A stretch of 64,000 bases of DNA, taken from Pseudomonas benzenivorans. Lineage in GTDB: Bacteria; Pseudomonadota; Gammaproteobacteria; Pseudomonadales; Pseudomonadaceae. The translations under genes were made by a program, and so were the position numbers. The stretch covers positions 2,542,001 to 2,606,000 of the forward strand of contig NZ_CP137892.1 in assembly GCF_033547155.1 (NCBI RefSeq), given 5' to 3'. Positions 1-11,002 of this stretch are shown one piece after another (the stretch's first letter is position 1; each line of letters begins with the position of its first letter). The notes beneath the pieces are model-generated. The model had not been told where the DNA came from. It made no database searches and saw only the letters and a program-made list of their open reading frames with translations.

Positions 1-1942
1 CGGTCAGCCACATATCGCGGACGATGACCAGTTGCAGCGGGTCTTTCGGGTCTTTGAAGCGTTTCTCCAGGCGTTTCTTCACCTGGTTTGGATAGATATG
101 CGGACGCAGCAGCGCCTTGTCTGAGGCACTACCCGTCATGACGATTTTCACCGCACCCTTCTCCGGGTCCTCGTCGTGCCACTCGGGTCGCAGCGCAATG
201 ATCTCGTTATACAGGTGCACGCAAATCTCGCGGCTCATGGCCACGACCATGGCCTTGCCGCTTTGCGCCTGGTTACGCTCCTCAAAATGCGCCACCAGGT
301 CAGTCGCCACGCTCTTGATCCGAGGTTCAGCCCCTACCACTTTCTCCAGCGCGGCCCAGCGTGACTTCAGTCGCGACTGCTGATCCTCCTCCTCGTCCTC
401 TGCCAGCTCATCGACCTCATCGTCGATATGCGCCAGCTCCGTGTCCTTGAGCGACAGCTTGGCCAGCCGCGACTCGTAGTAAATAGCAACGGTGGCGCCA
501 TCTTCCTTGGCCTGCTGCATGTCGTAGACGTGGATGTAGTCGCCAAACACCGCGCGGGTATCACGGTCTTCGCTGGATACCGGCGTGCCGGTAAAGGCCA
601 CAAAAGTGGCATTGGGCAAGGCATCACGTAGGTGCTGGGCATAACCCACCTGGTAGCGGGCATTGGCCTCGGTCACCTTCAAATCCGGCATCTTCAGCGA
701 AGCACTGAAGCCGTACTGCGTGCGGTGCGCCTCGTCGGCCACCACCACGATATTTGAACGTTCCGAGAGCACCGGAAAGGTGTCTTCATCCTCGCCTGGC
801 ATGAACTTCTGGATGGTGGCAAACACGATGCCGCCACTGGGGCGATTGGCCAGTTTCTCGCGCAGATCGCCGCGTGTGGCAACCTGCACAGGCTGCTCAC
901 GCAACAGATCCTGGGACAACGAGAACACGCCGAACAGCTGGCCATCCAGATCGTTGCGGTCGGTGATCACCACAATGGTCGGGTTCTCCATCGCCGCCTC
1001 CTGCATCACCCGTGCGGCGAAGCAGGTCATCGTGATGCTCTTACCCGAGCCCTGGGTGTGCCAAACCACCCCGCCCTTGTGTGTACCTCCTGGGCGCGAG
1101 GCGCTGACCACTTGCTGGATCGCCGCACGCACGGCATGGAACTGGTGATAACCGGCAATTTTCTTCACCAGCCGGCCGTCATCCTCGAACAGCACGAAGT
1201 AGCGCAGGTAATCCAGCAGCATCGCCGGCTGCAGCACACCGCGCACCAGCGTCTCCAGCTCATTGAACTCACCCAGCGGATCGACGGTTACACCATCGAT
1301 GGTGCGCCAGCGGGCGAAGCGCTCGATATCTGCCGACAGCGAGCCCATGCGCGCCTCGCTGCCATCGCTGATCACCAGAATCTCGTTGTAGTAGAAGACG
1401 TCTGGAATCTGCTCCTTGTAGGTCTGGATCTGATCGAACGCCTTAACCAGATCAGCATTCAAATCCGCAGGGTTCTTCAGCTCCAGCAGCACCAGCGGCA
1501 GGCCATTGACGAACAGGATGATGTCCGGCCGGCGGGTGTGCTTCGGCCCTTGAATACTGAACTGGTTGACCGCCAGCCACTCGTTGGCCCGCACATCCGC
1601 CCAGTCGATCAACCGCACGAAGTCCCCGCGAGTCTCGCCGTCCTTCTGGTATTGCACTGGCACACCGCTGACCAGCAGTCGATGGAAAAGACGGTTGGCT
1701 GAGAGCTGCACTGGCACACCCAGCTCCAATACCTGGCGCAAGGCATCCTCGCGAGCCGCCAGTGGCACCTGCGGATTCAGCCGGGCAATGGCCGTGCGCA
1801 GACGCATTGCCAGCAGCACATCGCGGTAGCTCTCACGCTCAGGGTTATCGCCGTCATGGGCAATATCCGGCCCGTAGAGATGCGTGTAACCCAGTTCAGC
1901 GAGCCATTCGAGTGCTTCTATTTCAAGCTGGTCTTCAGTCAT
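1..1942 (-). CDS. hsdR: Type I restriction enzyme R subunit HsdR (N-terminal part, cut by window edge)
   Basis: Motor and nuclease subunit of a type I restriction-modification enzyme; it translocates DNA using ATP and cuts unmethylated DNA at a distance. Reading open from ATG at 1942 (MTEDQLEIEALEWLAELGYT) to the window edge, about 647 residues. Visible parts are the N-terminal nuclease fold with PDIILFVNGLPLVLLELKN (PD-(D/E)xK type), the helicase Walker A motif VWHTQGSGKS, then VVVADEAHRTQYG (Walker B) and FVAFTGTPV. The rest of the helicase and the C-terminal domain lie outside the window. It starts 25 nt after the fic stop and is the last gene seen of a seven-gene minus-strand defence operon. 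No frameshift is visible. Confidence 0.95.
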   Translation of the reverse strand, partial: MTEDQLEIEALEWLAELGYTHLYGPDIAHDGDNPERESYRDVLLAMRLRTAIARLNPQVPLAAREDALRQVLELGVPVQLSANRLFHRLLVSGVPVQYQKDGETRGDFVRLIDWADVRANEWLAVNQFSIQGPKHTRRPDIILFVNGLPLVLLELKNPADLNADLVKAFDQIQTYKEQIPDVFYYNEILVISDGSEARMGSLSADIERFARWRTIDGVTVDPLGEFNELETLVRGVLQPAMLLDYLRYFVLFEDDGRLVKKIAGYHQFHAVRAAIQQVVSASRPGGTHKGGVVWHTQGSGKSITMTCFAARVMQEAAMENPTIVVITDRNDLDGQLFGVFSLSQDLLREQPVQVATRGDLREKLANRPSGGIVFATIQKFMPGEDEDTFPVLSERSNIVVVADEAHRTQYGFSASLKMPDLKVTEANARYQVGYAQHLRDALPNATFVAFTGTPVSSEDRDTRAVFGDYIHVYDMQQAKEDGATVAIYYESRLAKLSLKDTELAHIDDEVDELAEDEEEDQQSRLKSRWAALEKVVGAEPRIKSVATDLVAHFEERNQAQSGKAMVVAMSREICVHLYNEIIALRPEWHDEDPEKGAVKIVMTGSASDKALLRPHIYPNQVKKRLEKRFKDPKDPLQLVIVRDMWLT

Positions 1943-1967
1943 TTCTCTGCCTTACCTGGCAAGGACA

Positions 1968-2957
1968 TCAAATAGATTTACGCCGGTACTGCTGTGCCGG
2001 GCTTCGTGGTGACGCGGGATCGGTCATTTCAATCAAGCCAGCGGCCAAGGCTGGCTTGAGGTAGTTCTTGGTAAAGGTGGGCCTATGCGACAAGCCCAGT
2101 CGCAGCATCAGTTCGCTGGACTTGAGTGCCAAGCCGGGCGGCAGCGCTTGCAGCAAACGCGCTACTTGATCGGTTACTTGATCGTTTACTTGATCGCTCT
2201 GCCCAGCCTCAAGCAGTGCCTGACGCATCGCATCCAGCATGAACTCAACAAAGGGCGTGGCCTCAGCCGCCTGATCAGCCGCTGCCAAAGCTGCGTAGTA
2301 CGCCTCCTGCTGATCACGAATCACCGTTTCAACCGGCAGATAAGCCAGAACGGGCCGCCATCTGCTGAGAATCAGCGTCTGCCACAAACGCCCCATGCGC
2401 CCATTTCCGTCAGCAAAGGGATGAATAAACTCGAACTCGTAATGAAACACGCAGCTGACGATCAACGGATGCCAATCGGAAGCACCGAGCCAGTGCAGAA
2501 GATCCTGTACCAGTTCCGCCACCCGGCTAGCGGGAGGGGCCATATGTAACAAACGCCCCTCGCGATAGATGCCCACGCCACCCTGGCGATAACGCCCGGC
2601 ATCATCGATCAACCCCTGCATCAACAAACCATGTGCCGCCAGCAGGTCAGCCTGGCTAGCGGGCTGCCAACCCGGCAGGGCGTCATACGCAGAGAAGGCA
2701 TTACGCACTTCCTGAATTTCTCGCGGCAGCCCCAGCACCCGCTTGCCATCGAGCAGCGCCGTTACCTGCTCCACGCTCAGCGTGTTGTTCTCAATGGCCA
2801 ACGACGCCTGGATGGTGCGAATACGATTGCCCCGGCGCAGCTGCGGCGTCAGTGCCGCGTCCCGCTGCGCCGTCAACCGACCCACCTGCTCACTAATCTC
2901 GGCAATCAGCGCCAGCATCTGCGGCGTCAAGGTTAACGGTGGCTGGTATGACCTCAT
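1968..2957 (-). CDS. Fic family protein with N-terminal inhibitory helix and C-terminal winged helix
   Basis: A 329-residue Fic-domain protein. Such enzymes usually transfer AMP from ATP to hydroxyl groups of target proteins. The core motif HPFADGNGR (about residues 189-197) is intact, including catalytic His and the Gly/Arg positions. SLAIEN at about residues 52-57 matches the (S/T)xxxE(G/N) inhibitory helix of class II Fic proteins, so activity is probably self-restrained. A linker of three near-identical DQV(N/T) units leads to a C-terminal winged-helix-like region (residues about 265-320). The start overlaps the mcrC stop by 4 nt (ATGA), so it is translationally coupled to the McrBC pair. 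Its target and its role in defence are not known from sequence. Confidence 0.9.
   Translation of the reverse strand: MRSYQPPLTLTPQMLALIAEISEQVGRLTAQRDAALTPQLRRGNRIRTIQASLAIENNTLSVEQVTALLDGKRVLGLPREIQEVRNAFSAYDALPGWQPASQADLLAAHGLLMQGLIDDAGRYRQGGVGIYREGRLLHMAPPASRVAELVQDLLHWLGASDWHPLIVSCVFHYEFEFIHPFADGNGRMGRLWQTLILSRWRPVLAYLPVETVIRDQQEAYYAALAAADQAAEATPFVEFMLDAMRQALLEAGQSDQVNDQVTDQVARLLQALPPGLALKSSELMLRLGLSHRPTFTKNYLKPALAAGLIEMTDPASPRSPAQQYRRKSI
2163..2198. repeat. Three 12-bp tandem repeats inside fic
   Basis: Three adjacent copies of TACTTGATCG(G/T/C)T encode the hinge between the Fic domain and the C-terminal winged helix. The 12-bp unit keeps frame, so gain or loss of a copy would change only hinge length. 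Confidence 0.85.
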
Positions 2958-4270
2958 GCACTTTGCTCCATAACAGCCCGCTTGCTCCCAACATGCCGCA
3001 AGGGAATGTCCGCCGCACTGGCCCCCAGCAATTGATCATTCTCCAGATCGAAGGGTAAGACCCAAAGGTTCATACTCTTGCCGAAATCGAACAACGGCAG
3101 CGCTTGTTGCAGCCCCGACCAGTACGGATAAATCAGCACCAACTTCGGCACCCCGTCGCTTCTGCGATATTTATGGCCGTAGGCGAACAGCTGATAGAAG
3201 TCACTCTGGCTGAGGTCATAGTTTTTCTCAGGTTTGCGGGCATCCACCCGCTTCCACTTGGTATCCAGAATCCAGCGTTGTTCGGGCGTATCAATCAGCA
3301 GGTCTGGTTTCAAACAGAACATTCGATCATTGTTTTGCCTGCACAGATACTGACTGGCTGACTGCGCTTTCAACTGTGCTACGAGCTGCAATTCCTGACG
3401 CAGCCAGCCTTCCACATACTGCTCGAACAGCTTTTCCATCGGGAACAACAGGCTCATGCCGTGCCACTCACCACTTACCGCTATCGGCATCTGCTGGTTG
3501 AGGATCAGCTCGCACCACGGCTTGATCGCCTGATAATGCGCCATCAGCCGGTCGCGGCTCCAGGCTCGCAAATCCTGGCTTACCTGCCGGCTGGCGGGTA
3601 CCTCCGCCAGCATGGCGCGCAACTCATTGGCAAGGCGCCAGTTGGCGGCGTCTTGCGTGCTCTTGGCCACCAGCTCTAACGCCAGCTTGAGCAAGCGATT
3701 CTCGGCACGGTCCGGCAGGAATACATCGTGGCGAATCTGGAAGTGATGCTGCCGCCCCGGCGGCTGGCGCATTTGCGCCACCACATTGAGCTGCCCGCGC
3801 AGAAAACGCTGCTCTTCCTCGATACGCTGATAGTCAAAGCGCACACCACGCTTCACCAGCAGATCCAGCTCCGCAAGAAACTGCCCCATCACCCACTCGC
3901 TGAGCGGCGCATCGAACAGCTCCAGACTTGCCACAGAAACCTCGCGGGGCTTGAGCTGCAGAGCCTGCTGAATCAGCTTACGCAGCAATTGGCGGCTCTT
4001 GACCTGGCAATCGTCCTGCTCATGATGCTTGGGCAGAATCTCCAGCCGCGTGCCGCAGGGAGTTTCCAACACGCCCACATAGGAGTCCCACTTCAGCACC
4101 CGCCGCCCCTCCACCTGTAGCAGCGTCGCTCCGCTACGGTTGAAGCTAGCACTCAGCTCACAGAGCCAGTCGAACGCGCTTTCGGAAATCTGCGCGCAGT
4201 CAAGATTGCCGGGCGCTACCGCCGCCGTGGTCAGGCGAGCATATTCACGCACGGTGACGAATGCGCTCAC
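2954..4270 (-). CDS. mcrC: McrC-family nuclease subunit of a McrBC (type IV) restriction system
   Basis: A 438-residue McrC-type protein, the endonuclease partner that joins McrB rings and cuts modified DNA. The family stretch RGVRFDYQRIEEEQRFLRG followed by FLPDRAENRLLKLAL is clear. The C-terminal nuclease centre is KPDLL (about 321-325) followed by LDTKWKR (about 335-341), a PD-(D/E)xK motif. Length is longer than E. coli McrC and typical of the broader family. Its ATG at 4270 overlaps the mcrB stop by 4 nt and its own stop overlaps the fic start by 4 nt, so mcrB, mcrC and fic are translated as a coupled unit. Confidence 0.93.
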   Translation of the reverse strand: MSAFVTVREYARLTTAAVAPGNLDCAQISESAFDWLCELSASFNRSGATLLQVEGRRVLKWDSYVGVLETPCGTRLEILPKHHEQDDCQVKSRQLLRKLIQQALQLKPREVSVASLELFDAPLSEWVMGQFLAELDLLVKRGVRFDYQRIEEEQRFLRGQLNVVAQMRQPPGRQHHFQIRHDVFLPDRAENRLLKLALELVAKSTQDAANWRLANELRAMLAEVPASRQVSQDLRAWSRDRLMAHYQAIKPWCELILNQQMPIAVSGEWHGMSLLFPMEKLFEQYVEGWLRQELQLVAQLKAQSASQYLCRQNNDRMFCLKPDLLIDTPEQRWILDTKWKRVDARKPEKNYDLSQSDFYQLFAYGHKYRRSDGVPKLVLIYPYWSGLQQALPLFDFGKSMNLWVLPFDLENDQLLGASAADIPLRHVGSKRAVMEQSA

Positions 4271-7143
4271 GCACCCGCCTCCTCTAGCTCTTCTCCTAGA
4301 ACCGCATCAGCCTTGGCCTGCACTGCGATGATGCCCGCATACGCTGAAAGCCGATGAAACGCCGCCTCATTGACCCGCCATACGCCCCCCTGCGCCCGCA
4401 CGCTGATGTTGCCAAACAGAGACGCCACATCCGGACTGTCCTGATCCACGAGGCGATCAGGCACCGGTTTGCGATGGTCATTAAGCACCCACTGAATGCG
4501 TTGCCAGTCCTCGAAAAAATATTCCTGCAGCAACGGCACAACCTGATTGCGGAAGATCGCCCCCAGCCGCTCCAACGAAGCATCATCCTTCAGCGGCATG
4601 AAGTAGGCATGGCCCAGGCAGTGGTCACGATTCAGCAGCACCTCGATGCGTTGATTCATCACCCGCAGCAGTTGACCGATGTTCAGCCCCTCAACCTCAA
4701 CACCATCCAATAGCTCAGGTCGCGGCGGCATTTCCCGGAACACAAAGCGGCGGCGCAGAGCGATGTCCAGCCCTGCCAATGAACGGTCAACGGTGTTCAT
4801 GGTGCCGATCAGATAGAGGTTGCTAGGCACACTGAAAGGTTGTTTGGAGTAAGGCAGCACAACGGACAGTGCTTCGTCCGCCCCGGCGCGTTTGGAAGGC
4901 TCGATCAGCGTAATCAGCTCGCCAAAGACTCGCGAAATATTGCCCCGGTTGATCTCATCGATGATCAAGACTCTGGCTTCACTCTCTGCCCCTGACGATG
5001 CAGGCGACTGAGCGGCCCCGAGCAAATGCTCCACCAAGGGCGCCAGGATATTGTTGTATCCATTAACCAGGTAAGGCTCCAAGCTCGATCCCTGAAGTTT
5101 CTCAATCGCCGTCTTCTCGCGAATGTCTTGCAGCGTGATCTTGCCCAAACGCACGCCAGCAGCCAGATCATTCAACAAGCTCATCGAGATTGGCAGCAGG
5201 TTGCCGTTGGGCTTTCTCAGCTCCAGCAGATCAGGTGTGGCCCTGACCACCAGGTAATCACGACCAAAGACTTGGCTTGTGGCAAATGCTCCTCCTGCCG
5301 ATTTTGCCCCGAGCAGCAACGTTAGCTTGTCGCGATCCAAGGTTGGGCTTTTCAGCTGATACAAGGTCATCTGGCTGAATTGGCCATTGAGCAGTTCGGT
5401 GTGCGGCAGCGAGGGCTGATACTGACGCAGCCACTTCACCGGGCGCATTTGCGCATAACCATCATCAAACTCAGCATGAGGCTTGAACTGATAGCCGCCC
5501 GTCACCTCCGCGATGGCCCGGAACTTGAAGTTGCCATCGGAGACCACAATCAGATCCCCAACACTTATCTGCGACACAAAAGTGGTCACACTGGTGATGC
5601 CATAGTCCGTGGCTGGGTTCTCCGGCGTGATACCCGCCTGCGCGAACCGCGCCTGCACCTCTTGCCGCTTAGTGCACCCACTGAAGTCAATGGCACCACC
5701 ATAACCCAGCAGCACATAGCCGCCCGCCAGGCACTCTTCATAGATGCTGGCGTCCACACCCAAAGTGTTGCCTAGCGACATTTTCCAAATGCGCCGTTGC
5801 CCTAACTCGGTCGGGGCTTCAGTCTGCTGAGTCACCTTGGAGGCAGCTGCCTCGCACAGTGACTTAAACACCCCATCCACCACCTCATAGCGCAGCTGCC
5901 CGTTGGCATCATCGGTGGTCGCCCGCAGGCCCTCGACAAAGTCTTCATAGCTGAAGCTCTGATGAAAGGTCACAAAGCGAATGCGATCTTGCAGCACCAG
6001 CTCGTCAAACCGCTGTTTGAGGGCGCTGCGTGCACCTTGATGCTCCTGAAGAAACTGCTGATCGAGGATTTGCAGAGCACTCTCGATGGTCGTGTAGGTT
6101 TTGCCTGTGCCCGGCGGGCCAAACAGAATTTGATTCAGCGGCGCGTTATCCATCGGTTGTAATCCAGTTTTAGGCTTGGCTGCTTCTACAGCGGGCTCAC
6201 TCTCCAGATACAGGCTCAAAAGTGACTGGAAGGAGTCCTCACTCGGCAAGGTCACCTGAACAACTGGTCGGCCCAACCACAAGCGCGGAGCATTAGCTTC
6301 CAAGCCACTGTGCCGAGTACGCTCGGCGGTGTAAGGCTCGACATCAGATATAAATGGCCGTGCGGCCTCAAGCCAATCGCCAGGTTCTAGAAATAGCGCC
6401 GGCCTTCGCCCCGGTTCGAGTGCCAACTGCCGGCCATCATGGGTCTGAAAACCGGCCATCCTTACCGTCGCAGGCTTTACCGCAGTCACCTCTTCGGACG
6501 CATCCAACAATTCCTTGAGCCGCTGGCCAGACCATCGCTGAGCAGCCAGCTGTGATGCCTGCTCCCACACACTCCGACCGTAATCCATCAAGGCTTGATG
6601 ACCTCGCTTTGCCATCAAGGCGGAGTGCATCTGCCCTGGTGTTGCAGGCTTAGCCATAGCACTGGCCAAGCGAAGGGAATCCTCCAGATACACCGGCAGT
6701 ACCGAGGGTGCCGCCCGATCCTGATACAGAAAGGCCAACTTCCATTTGGTCACCGTGCCCAAGTCAGCTGCATCAATTGTCGCTAGGTCGCCACGTCGCG
6801 CCGCCTGGGCAATGTCGATAATGATGCGCTTGACCCTGGCAAAGGCCGACTCGGGTGAGTCTCCATACTTACTAGCCCAGGCGTATTCGGCCGAGTACTG
6901 AGAATGCTGATCACCTGACTTCGGGGTTTTGTCTTTGCGCGAATAGATACCGAACTTGAACGCGGAGCCGCCCCAGATGGAACCTAAGTCCTCAGTGATC
7001 ACCTCTAGCCAATAGGTGAAGGTATCGTTATCCCCGGAGCAGGTGTACTGCGGCAAAGTCATCCCCCCCAATGACTCCAATGGCCAACGCTGGAGAAATT
7101 CACTCCACTGCTGGTCAGCCACGTCTGGACTTGCCCAAGTCAT
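4267..7143 (-). CDS. mcrB: McrB-family GTPase with an EVE/PUA-like insertion in the AAA+ domain
   Basis: The motor and DNA-recognition subunit of a type IV restriction system. I chose ATG 7143 (MTWASPDVAD, 958 aa) because it overlaps the previous stop as ATGA. The N-terminal domain carries FTYWLEVITEDLGSIWGGSA, typical of large McrB proteins. The AAA+ core has Walker A GPPGTGKT (about 342-349), FVTFHQSFSYEDFVEG, Walker B VLIIDEINRGNISRVFGE (about 725-742) and the McrB signature GTMNTVDRS (about 780-788). About 280 residues are inserted between Walker A and B. This insert includes an EVE/ASCH-like stretch (about 450-575; IWKMSLG, YEECLAGGYVLLGYG, VGDLIVVSDG, IAEVTGGY), folds that read modified bases. 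The identification of this insert is by eye. Confidence 0.92.
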   Translation of the reverse strand: MTWASPDVADQQWSEFLQRWPLESLGGMTLPQYTCSGDNDTFTYWLEVITEDLGSIWGGSAFKFGIYSRKDKTPKSGDQHSQYSAEYAWASKYGDSPESAFARVKRIIIDIAQAARRGDLATIDAADLGTVTKWKLAFLYQDRAAPSVLPVYLEDSLRLASAMAKPATPGQMHSALMAKRGHQALMDYGRSVWEQASQLAAQRWSGQRLKELLDASEEVTAVKPATVRMAGFQTHDGRQLALEPGRRPALFLEPGDWLEAARPFISDVEPYTAERTRHSGLEANAPRLWLGRPVVQVTLPSEDSFQSLLSLYLESEPAVEAAKPKTGLQPMDNAPLNQILFGPPGTGKTYTTIESALQILDQQFLQEHQGARSALKQRFDELVLQDRIRFVTFHQSFSYEDFVEGLRATTDDANGQLRYEVVDGVFKSLCEAAASKVTQQTEAPTELGQRRIWKMSLGNTLGVDASIYEECLAGGYVLLGYGGAIDFSGCTKRQEVQARFAQAGITPENPATDYGITSVTTFVSQISVGDLIVVSDGNFKFRAIAEVTGGYQFKPHAEFDDGYAQMRPVKWLRQYQPSLPHTELLNGQFSQMTLYQLKSPTLDRDKLTLLLGAKSAGGAFATSQVFGRDYLVVRATPDLLELRKPNGNLLPISMSLLNDLAAGVRLGKITLQDIREKTAIEKLQGSSLEPYLVNGYNNILAPLVEHLLGAAQSPASSGAESEARVLIIDEINRGNISRVFGELITLIEPSKRAGADEALSVVLPYSKQPFSVPSNLYLIGTMNTVDRSLAGLDIALRRRFVFREMPPRPELLDGVEVEGLNIGQLLRVMNQRIEVLLNRDHCLGHAYFMPLKDDASLERLGAIFRNQVVPLLQEYFFEDWQRIQWVLNDHRKPVPDRLVDQDSPDVASLFGNISVRAQGGVWRVNEAAFHRLSAYAGIIAVQAKADAVLGEELEEAGA

Positions 7144-7658
7144 TGACTCCCCTCCTCGCAGCAAAACAACTGCTCAATCACTGCCTCACGCCAAGCTTCA
7201 ATAAAGGCCAACGCATCCCGACGATCCACTCTCAGTGGTGCTCGCCGGCCCGGTGCTGCCCCCAGTGCATCCCACAGTCGAATCGCCGAGTTGAACAACT
7301 GATCGGCACGTAATCCATCCTGCTCACTTATGCCAAGAATCACTGGCCCCACCCGCCCCCAAGCAGTCGCCAACAACTCCAATCGATGTGGCTCATCACC
7401 GTAGAACTCGCCGAGCATCGGCCACGGCGCCATTAGCAATAGTTGATCCTCCAGCTCCTGCTCCAGGTAGCTCGTATCGACTGCATCCCGCCTCTCGTCA
7501 TACTCCGCCGCAATCCAAGGCAAATAGCGTTGTCGGCATAAACGAAACAAGTGCTGCTGCCTCTGCGCCTGAGAAGCCCGGCGGTAGAGGTTGAGCAAAC
7601 GCTCTTCATCCGGCGATAGCCAACCGGAAAGATCTGCTTGAGCAACGAGCTTATCCAT
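7140..7658 (-). CDS. Unknown 172-aa protein between hsdS and mcrB
   Basis: I do not recognise this family. The start ATG at 7658 overlaps the hsdS stop as TAATG, and its own stop overlaps mcrB as ATGA; a GTG two codons upstream is the alternative. The protein is soluble and rich in Leu, Arg, Trp and acidic residues, with no signal peptide or membrane segment. Recognisable stretches are LYRRASQAQRQQHLFRLCRQR and FIEAWREAVIEQLFCCEEG. Its position, translationally coupled on both sides, suggests a dedicated partner of the McrB protein or an adaptor between the two restriction systems; that is inference only. Confidence 0.8.
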   Translation of the reverse strand: MDKLVAQADLSGWLSPDEERLLNLYRRASQAQRQQHLFRLCRQRYLPWIAAEYDERRDAVDTSYLEQELEDQLLLMAPWPMLGEFYGDEPHRLELLATAWGRVGPVILGISEQDGLRADQLFNSAIRLWDALGAAPGRRAPLRVDRRDALAFIEAWREAVIEQLFCCEEGSQ

Positions 7659-8813
7659 TAGCACGCGCTCTCCAGTAAGGCGTCATCGTCCGGCAGACGC
7701 AGCTGGCCGGAGATCAGGCGGGGTAATAGGGTGTCGCGGAGTTGGGTGAGGGTTTGAGCCTGGCGGTTGTTTTCCAAGACTCGCTGATGAATCGACAAAG
7801 CGGTGCCTTCATAAGCCTTTACAAGCTCAATAGGCGGCAGCACATACCTCAACGAATGAACGTGGTTTCGGTTCAACGTTGGTACTGCTGATCCAGCATT
7901 GAAAGATGCGAAATCCAGAAGCCTCAATAGCTCAAATGCGTAGCAAGGCGTCGCTCGTTTGAACTCTTTCACCCACAGCGTGGTGTTCAGCGGCCAGTAG
8001 TCTTCAAGCGTCAGAAATACCTTCCCAAGCACACCTGAACGCCCAGTCACCACTCCTGGCCCCTTTGCCATGGCGATGTGATGAGTGCCACTAGGGCCAC
8101 TGGCAGCGATAAGCGGATATCCGCCCTCGGTACGTTCCGCTGCCGGGAGATCAAAGCCACGCTGCAAAACCAATAAATCTTGGAGTTGCCCAATTTCCCA
8201 CCCCTTCGGCACCAAGCCCAGCTCGGACTCTTCGAAGCTATCGGGGAACAGGGCGGCGGTGGTGGCGTCCATGCCTTCCGGCTGGCGGCCTTCGGCCTTG
8301 GCGCGCCCGGGATCGAAATCGACGAACCAGGATTTGAACAACGCCTGGGCGATGGCTTCCAGGGTAGCGTTGGTTTCGCGTAGCAGGGTAATGCGGTCGT
8401 CGAGCAAGCTCAGAACTTCAACGATCCTATTCTGCTCTGCCAACGCAGGAACTTTGACAGGCAGCTTGTAAAACTCATCCCGACTAGTGGAGGGAATTGC
8501 TGAGCCAGAGTCCATCCCGTTGATGTCATACGTCAAAAGGCAGTAGTAAGCCCAACGAGCACTCAGCTCAATTTGGGGTTTCAAATAGAACGCCGTATCG
8601 ATAACAAAAAAAGGCTTCGGGCTGTAATGAACCCCCCGATACGCTCCCTTCCTACCAATTACAACGCCATCAGAATTGCATAATGGAGTGTGATGCCATC
8701 CAATCGGGCCGTTCGTTCCGTAAACAGGCACACCGCCGCTAGCGTTTTGATAGTCACGTATAGCTTTACCGTACTCCAAAGTGGCAATTTCGCCCCACGT
8801 AGTTTCACTCCAC

Positions 8814-8824
<11 letters not shown>
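7658..8824 (-). CDS. hsdS: Type I restriction-modification specificity subunit HsdS
   Basis: DNA-recognition subunit (388 aa) that directs both HsdM methylation and HsdR cleavage. Two target-recognition halves are visible: the first starts [16 protein letters not shown] and the second [20 protein letters not shown]. They are separated by a conserved coiled-coil spacer ([45 protein letters not shown]), and a second spacer lies at the C-terminus ([20 protein letters not shown]). Both recognition domains look intact. It overlaps hsdM by 11 nt. The two-part recognition sequence cannot be predicted by eye. Confidence 0.95.
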
Positions 8825-10772
<1,948 letters not shown>

Positions 10773-10867
10773 GCATAACACTCCACAGCCTCCCGCCAGA
10801 GCGCGGGTCGACTCAATTCCAATATGGGCGGCATTAAAGACGGGAACCGGAGGGAGCGAAGCGCCAG

Positions 10868-10884
10868 GCGGCGGTTACCGCCGC
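10868..10884. terminator. GC-rich inverted repeat upstream of hsdM
   Basis: GCGGCGGT and ACCGCCGC flank a single T, in the gap between the upstream 281-aa gene and hsdM. It could act as a terminator or attenuator for that gene; there is no clear U-run, so a protein-binding site is also possible. Confidence 0.35.
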
Positions 10885-10943
10885 GCATCTGGAGGGCCAT
10901 CCCTGGGATACCACGACCTGCCATTTTGCGGTGTCCGTCACCT

Positions 10944-10960
10944 TATCTACTGACTAGATA
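10944..10960. promoter_or_regulatory. Inverted repeat TATCTA-N5-TAGATA upstream of hsdM
   Basis: A perfect 6-bp inverted repeat with 5-bp spacer sits in the 230-nt gap ahead of the restriction operon. It is an operator candidate for a dimeric regulator such as the nearby WYL protein. No direct evidence links it to any protein. Confidence 0.35.
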
Positions 10961-11002
10961 GGGGTAAAGACATCTATTACGAATAGACCAGCTCCAACCA
11001 GC

